A stretch of 30,494 bases of DNA from JAHECQ01 sp047638695. GTDB lineage: Bacteria > Actinomycetota > Acidimicrobiia > Acidimicrobiales > SZUA-35. How positions within the stretch are numbered: position 1 is the first letter of the stretch; every line of letters starts with the position of its first letter. The stretch lies in NCBI GenBank assembly GCA_047638695.1, contig JBLINY010000047.1, positions 1 through 30,494 of the forward strand. Direction: 5' to 3'. The notes beneath the pieces are model-generated. The model saw nothing but the letters and a program-made list of their open reading frames with translations. It ran no database searches and was not told the origin of the DNA. Made by a program: the position numbers and the translations under genes. This document shows, piece after piece, positions 30,466 through 30,494 of this stretch.

Positions 30466-30482
30466 CGGTACGCTCTGTACCG
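30466..30482 (+). promoter_or_regulatory. Inverted repeat CGGTAC-N5-GTACCG directly before a start codon
   Basis: Perfect six-base arms surround GCTCT and end one base before an ATG at 30483. A possible -10, TACGCT (30469-30474), lies inside it, eight bases before the ATG. It could be a repressor site or an RNA hairpin at the message start. Confidence 0.45.
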
Positions 30483-30494
30483 ATGCGTGCTATT
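30483..30494 (+). CDS. Possible start of the next gene, cut by the window edge
   Basis: Only four codons (M-R-A-I) are visible. The call rests on an ATG placed eight bases after TACGCT, the same layout as other leaderless starts in the window, and on the 52-base distance from the previous stop. Confidence 0.3.

Noticed and set aside
1..30494. Mobile element, prophage or CRISPR content
   Set aside because: No integrase, transposase, terminal repeats or spaced repeat array was found; the only phage-like signal is the C-terminal domain of the DivIVA-type protein.

Overview
The window reads as ordinary chromosome of a GC-rich actinobacterium, most likely of the class Acidimicrobiia. Two WhiB-type iron-sulfur regulators, a TatA, an ECF sigma factor, a DUF2342 protein, a DivIVA protein, the ppk-NUDIX pairing and the W-R-H-P-S-E motif of an HtrA-like protein support this. 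It has no rRNA, tRNA, CRISPR array, integrase or transposase that I can see. TGA is the commonest stop, but TAG ends at least six intact genes, so the genetic code is standard.

Left block (1-11400): a membrane-anchored Hsp70 ATPase (5' cut by the window edge) converges on a tight minus-strand operon. In transcription order the operon holds a large membrane/PKD-repeat surface protein, a MoxR AAA+ ATPase, a DUF58 protein and a TgpA-type transglutaminase-like membrane protein. A VWA protein with a long helical N-terminus diverges from it. The parts suggest a MoxR/VWA module acting on a cell-surface protein. The PKD gene is broken in three places: two in-frame TAG codons, both followed by GGC, and a one-base excess in a G7 tract. 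Homology between its repeats shows that the frame continues to a TGA only 15 bases before moxR. The TgpA-like protein appears to lack the catalytic cysteine.

Central block (11400-18430): whiB, a short tatA, an ECF sigma factor overlapping a single-pass membrane protein (likely its regulator), a second whiB on the other strand, an unknown acidic-tailed protein, polyphosphate kinase, a NUDIX hydrolase and an M48-type membrane peptidase. The tatA-sigma-membrane protein group recalls the mycobacterial sigE-rseA-htrA-tatB locus.

Right block (18430-30494): an MFS-like transporter, a DUF2342 zincin-like protein, an SDR-like protein, a catalytically dead HtrA-like PDZ protein, moaE translationally coupled to mreB, a HEAT-repeat protein, two unknown proteins, a PDZ-Lon (YlbL-type) protease, and a 758-residue DivIVA coiled-coil protein. 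The C-terminus of the DivIVA protein resembles the Cys-rich end of phage head-morphogenesis (Mu gpF/SPP1 gp7) proteins; I consider this fusion one of the two most interesting items, with the interrupted PKD gene the other.

Many genes have a TAnnnT hexamer 6-8 bases before the start codon and no Shine-Dalgarno, consistent with leaderless transcripts. Others have a clear GGAGG-type site. Several proteins (TgpA-like, HtrA-like, SDR-like, DUF2342) have lost expected catalytic residues, so non-enzymatic roles recur in this window.
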